Assembly: GCA_965153455.1 (NCBI GenBank)
Contig: OZ234499.1
Span: 15,682,271-15,746,270 of the forward strand
Reading direction: 5' to 3'
Length of the DNA: 64,000 nt
From: Sphagnum compactum
Lineage: Eukaryota; Bryophyta; Sphagnopsida; Sphagnales
In this document: piece by piece, positions 61,195-64,000 of the stretch
Numbering within the stretch: position 1 is the first letter of the stretch
Layout: each line of letters opens with the position of its first letter
The notes under the pieces: model-generated
What the model was told of the DNA's origin: nothing
Seen by the model: only the letters and a program-made list of their open reading frames with translations
Databases searched by the model: none
Position numbers and translations under genes: made by a program

Positions 61195-61535
61195 ACACAT
61201 TTTAAAATAAACATAATGATTTTAGAGTTTTAAAACTTATGTTTTTAGGGTTTAGGTCAATGCCAAAAACAAATAGATTGATTTTATAACTTAACTTTAG
61301 CTTTTAGGATTTAGGTTATTAACTTTTTAGGGTTTGGATCAATAAGAATTGATTTTAGGTTCAATTAATTTTGTAGGGTTAGGCTTTTAGGGTTTTAATG
61401 TTTAGGTCAATGTAGGGTTTTTAAGTCAATGAAAGGTTTTTAGGGTTTTAGGGTCAATTTAGGGTTTAGTTCAATTTAAGGTTTTATGCATTTAGGGTTA
61501 GGGGCTTAGGGTTTTATTTTACCAACACAATTGAG
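61195..61535 (-). repeat. Telomere-like (TTTAGGG) degenerate repeat
   Basis: Words such as tttttagggtttagg, tttagggtttaggtc and ggttttagggtcaa recur through about 300 bp, a diffuse relative of the plant telomere repeat TTTAGGG. It lies directly upstream of the hAT transposase start. Copies are scattered rather than head-to-tail, so an internal telomere is doubtful. Confidence 0.45.
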
Positions 61536-64000
61536 AAAATTACACCATAAGTTTTAATTATCCTTGTGTAAGTTTGACACTATTTGTTGAGTTTGGGGGT
61601 AATCAAAATTTGAAGAACATCACAAATTTTGAAAAATCATGCTAAAAAACAAATGTGCAATGTGTAATTAGAAATTATTACATGGGCAGATATGTGATGT
61701 GCAAATATTTGATGTATGATGTGACTTGATACAAATTGAGTAAAATTATCCCAATCAAATACTGGCATGAACAAAATACTACAACATGTGAACGAATCAT
61801 TCTCAAAAATTTGAAATCACCAATTTTGAAATTTCTAACCTCACTAACCTCATTAGACATTTCTCTATTTAAAGCAAACTTGTGCGAATAATATATTGAA
61901 AGTGATGCGGATCATGGCCTAGCCAGTTGGATTATATTATTGAGGTTGTAGGATCTTATAACATTTAGTCAAAAAAATAACAACAAAAACACCCACCAAC
62001 CAAAATGAAACACACATGCACACTTTCAAAAGCACAAAATTTACAAAAAACTCAAACATAATTCAGTTGCAAGAAATTTAAAAGTTTCTTTCACACCTTT
62101 GGGTGGTAATTTGATTAGTAGAGGAATTTTGATTGGCCAAATCTTTTAGCATTGAAAAAAAACAAGAAAATTTTGAATCTTTTGAACAAATTTTTTTATT
62201 TTTTTTATTTTTAGATCTAAAAATCCTTTTATTAGATGAAGAAGAAGATTTGTAGAAGATGGAAGGATGTTTTGGAAATATTTGGGATTTTTTTGGAATT
62301 TTTTTCTTGTGAAAGATTAAAAACAATGGAATCACACAAAAAATTGTAGAAATGAGAAATGCGGAATGAAAAGAAAGAGGACACAAGATCGGAACTATAT
62401 AATGTATCACTTATAATTGCATGACAATATGAGCTAGATCAATTCAATGATCTAACTGACACAAAATAATCTTGAAGCTCTAACTAGATAACAACATTGC
62501 AGATAATGTGCATTATGTGGTTAGAAACAAGAGTCCTACAAGACAAGCAATGGTGGGGCCTAGTATTTACGTGGCTTTTAACACAAGATTTGTCTTTATC
62601 ATTTTTTTATCGATTTTTATTCTTATTGATTCCAATTTCAAAGAATCACAATTTTTTGCCACTTAGCTTCTGAAGCAAAGGAAACACAACTTATATATGG
62701 AAGTTGGGGTGTGAGGGCGGAATGATGTTGGATAATAGAAGTAGTTGAATACATGGTGGTGGTATTATCACATTTCGATTTTGATATGGCCATAATCATG
62801 ACAACAATAAGCAAAGAATTCAACTCACAAAAACAAGAACTTTGTTTAATATGTAGGTCAATATTTAAAATTGCTAAAAATGTAGGTAGTAATTTTGACT
62901 ATGTATGATATTTGCCACTTTCCATCAAAAGACAGGTTGTATGTAGTATGCCATCAACTTCATTTGGGTGTGTGAGCACCTTGAATAGGTTGATGTCATG
63001 TTATGGCCTATATACATGTGAAGAAAATTAACAATAGTACTAAGTGCATAACCATGGTTTTGGTATGAATATTCCCTTGATTTGAGGCGAATTTTCAACT
63101 TGTTGGCAATAGAGCTTGGTAGCAATTAGAGCCAACATTATAGGTTGGTTGTCAGATTAATTTTGTTTTTTTCTTATTGATGAATAATGACCCCATGGCA
63201 CAACATGGGCCCAATTCTACCTCAAAAGATTTGTCACATTCAAAACTCAACAAACATTACACTAGGTAGGAGAAACATGTAATATGGAAAGGGCCTTACC
63301 CTTTGGAATGGTGTAACCAATTTTCCCCACTTTTCATTCAGTTCTCAAGAATGTTCTCCACCATGGATTCACTTGTACCATTGATTTACATTACAAATGA
63401 AGCCGACTGGACCAAAAGTATAACCAATAGACAGTTGCCTATAAAACAATTAAAAAGGTTCGCATATTAGAAAACTTGGACCAACATGCACTTTCAAGAA
63501 GGGGAATTTGCCTATTATGTTAGTTCCTAGCCCTTGGACTAGAGAGAAACACTTTTTTAAAAGGTACTTCTTTTACACTTAGAAAATTGCTTTATTTTTG
63601 TTTAATATACACAAAGGACAACTTATAACACATAAGAATCCCCATTAGGCCATCTAGGGTCCTCCATGTTTTGAAAGGTTTTAGCCTACTTGGCATGAAA
63701 AGATGAGAGAATTTTTGATTTCATAAATCATTTGGAAAAAAATACTAAGTGTATTTGAAAGGCAACTTATATTGAAGAATGTCACTCCTAGAAAATAGGA
63801 GGGATATTACACCTAGAAATAGATATTAGATTTCTGACCATCTTAAGGAGTAGACATAAGGACCTTTTGCACCTATGCATTTGATCTAATAATAATAATA
63901 ATGTTCATTAACCTTACCAATTTTTTTCCAACATTCTTTCTAACTTGCTTTCAAATTTGCATTACACACGTTTGAGGTCTTGTGCAAAGTCAAGTGTGAG
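61536..64000. other. AT-rich intergenic DNA, no gene seen
   Basis: Short frames only, including a Lys/Ser/Phe-rich frame at 62078-62410 (minus) that looks like AT-rich noise. A short (aat)n run lies near 63885-63900. No repeat family or RNA recognised. Confidence 0.5.

Noticed and set aside
61195-61535. Interstitial telomere
   Set aside because: TTTAGGG-like words are scattered and interrupted and do not form a head-to-tail telomere array.
62078-62410. 110-codon minus-strand ORF
   Set aside because: Lys/Ser/Phe/Ile-rich translation typical of AT-rich noncoding DNA, without a domain.

Overview
This window is nuclear DNA of a land plant. The evidence is spliceosomal GT...AG introns, a plant-type cytosolic ATP-citrate lyase subunit A gene, a chlorophyll-biosynthesis methyltransferase with a plastid transit peptide, a nuclear copy of plastid psaA-psaB DNA, an ankyrin/PGG membrane protein, and gypsy, CACTA, hAT and other transposon remains. 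Most of the sequence is AT-rich and repeat-laden. The species cannot be fixed from sequence alone. The psaA piece reads like psaA outside the flowering plants, and ACLA introns are short (about 0.1-0.5 kb), so a bryophyte, lycophyte, fern or gymnosperm is a reasonable but unproven guess.

Layout. 1-9.9 kb: short tandem arrays, two related gypsy gag relics on the minus strand, an intact CACTA-type MITE (7831-7959), a possible Harbinger fragment and an 80-bp array. 11.2-12.6 kb: a three-exon SERAC1-like alpha/beta hydrolase (minus). 14.5-19.3 kb: a compound dispersed repeat ('copy A') with several satellites and a C2H2 zinc-finger pseudogene. 19.7-20.7 kb: seven copies of a GC-rich 146-bp satellite. 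21.5-24.1 kb: a two-exon ankyrin-PGG gene. 29.2-29.6 kb: plastid psaA/psaB DNA. 30.2-32.7 kb: a five-exon cysteine-rich protein gene (minus) visible only after splicing. 34.0-37.1 kb: 'copy B' of the compound repeat in inverted orientation, followed by a near-perfect 441-bp inverted repeat (37.4-39.0 kb). 40.6-41.6 kb: single-exon CHLM with a MITE and promoter direct repeats upstream. 46.8-47.6 kb: possible Helitron remnant. 51.2-55.5 kb: 13-exon ACLA. 58.27 kb: tRNA-Lys(UUU). 58.9-61.2 kb: degenerate hAT (DUF659) transposase. The rest to 64 kb is AT-rich and shows no gene.

The host genes do not form a pathway cluster. CHLM acts in plastid chlorophyll synthesis, and the cysteine-rich protein may be plastid-targeted. 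ACLA supplies cytosolic acetyl-CoA, and the ankyrin-PGG and SERAC1-like proteins belong to large families. The most unusual content is the repeat architecture: two opposed copies of one compound element carrying different satellites at the same internal slot, a shared exon-like module, and a long hairpin-forming inverted repeat. All coordinates and similarities were read by eye; no database search was run.
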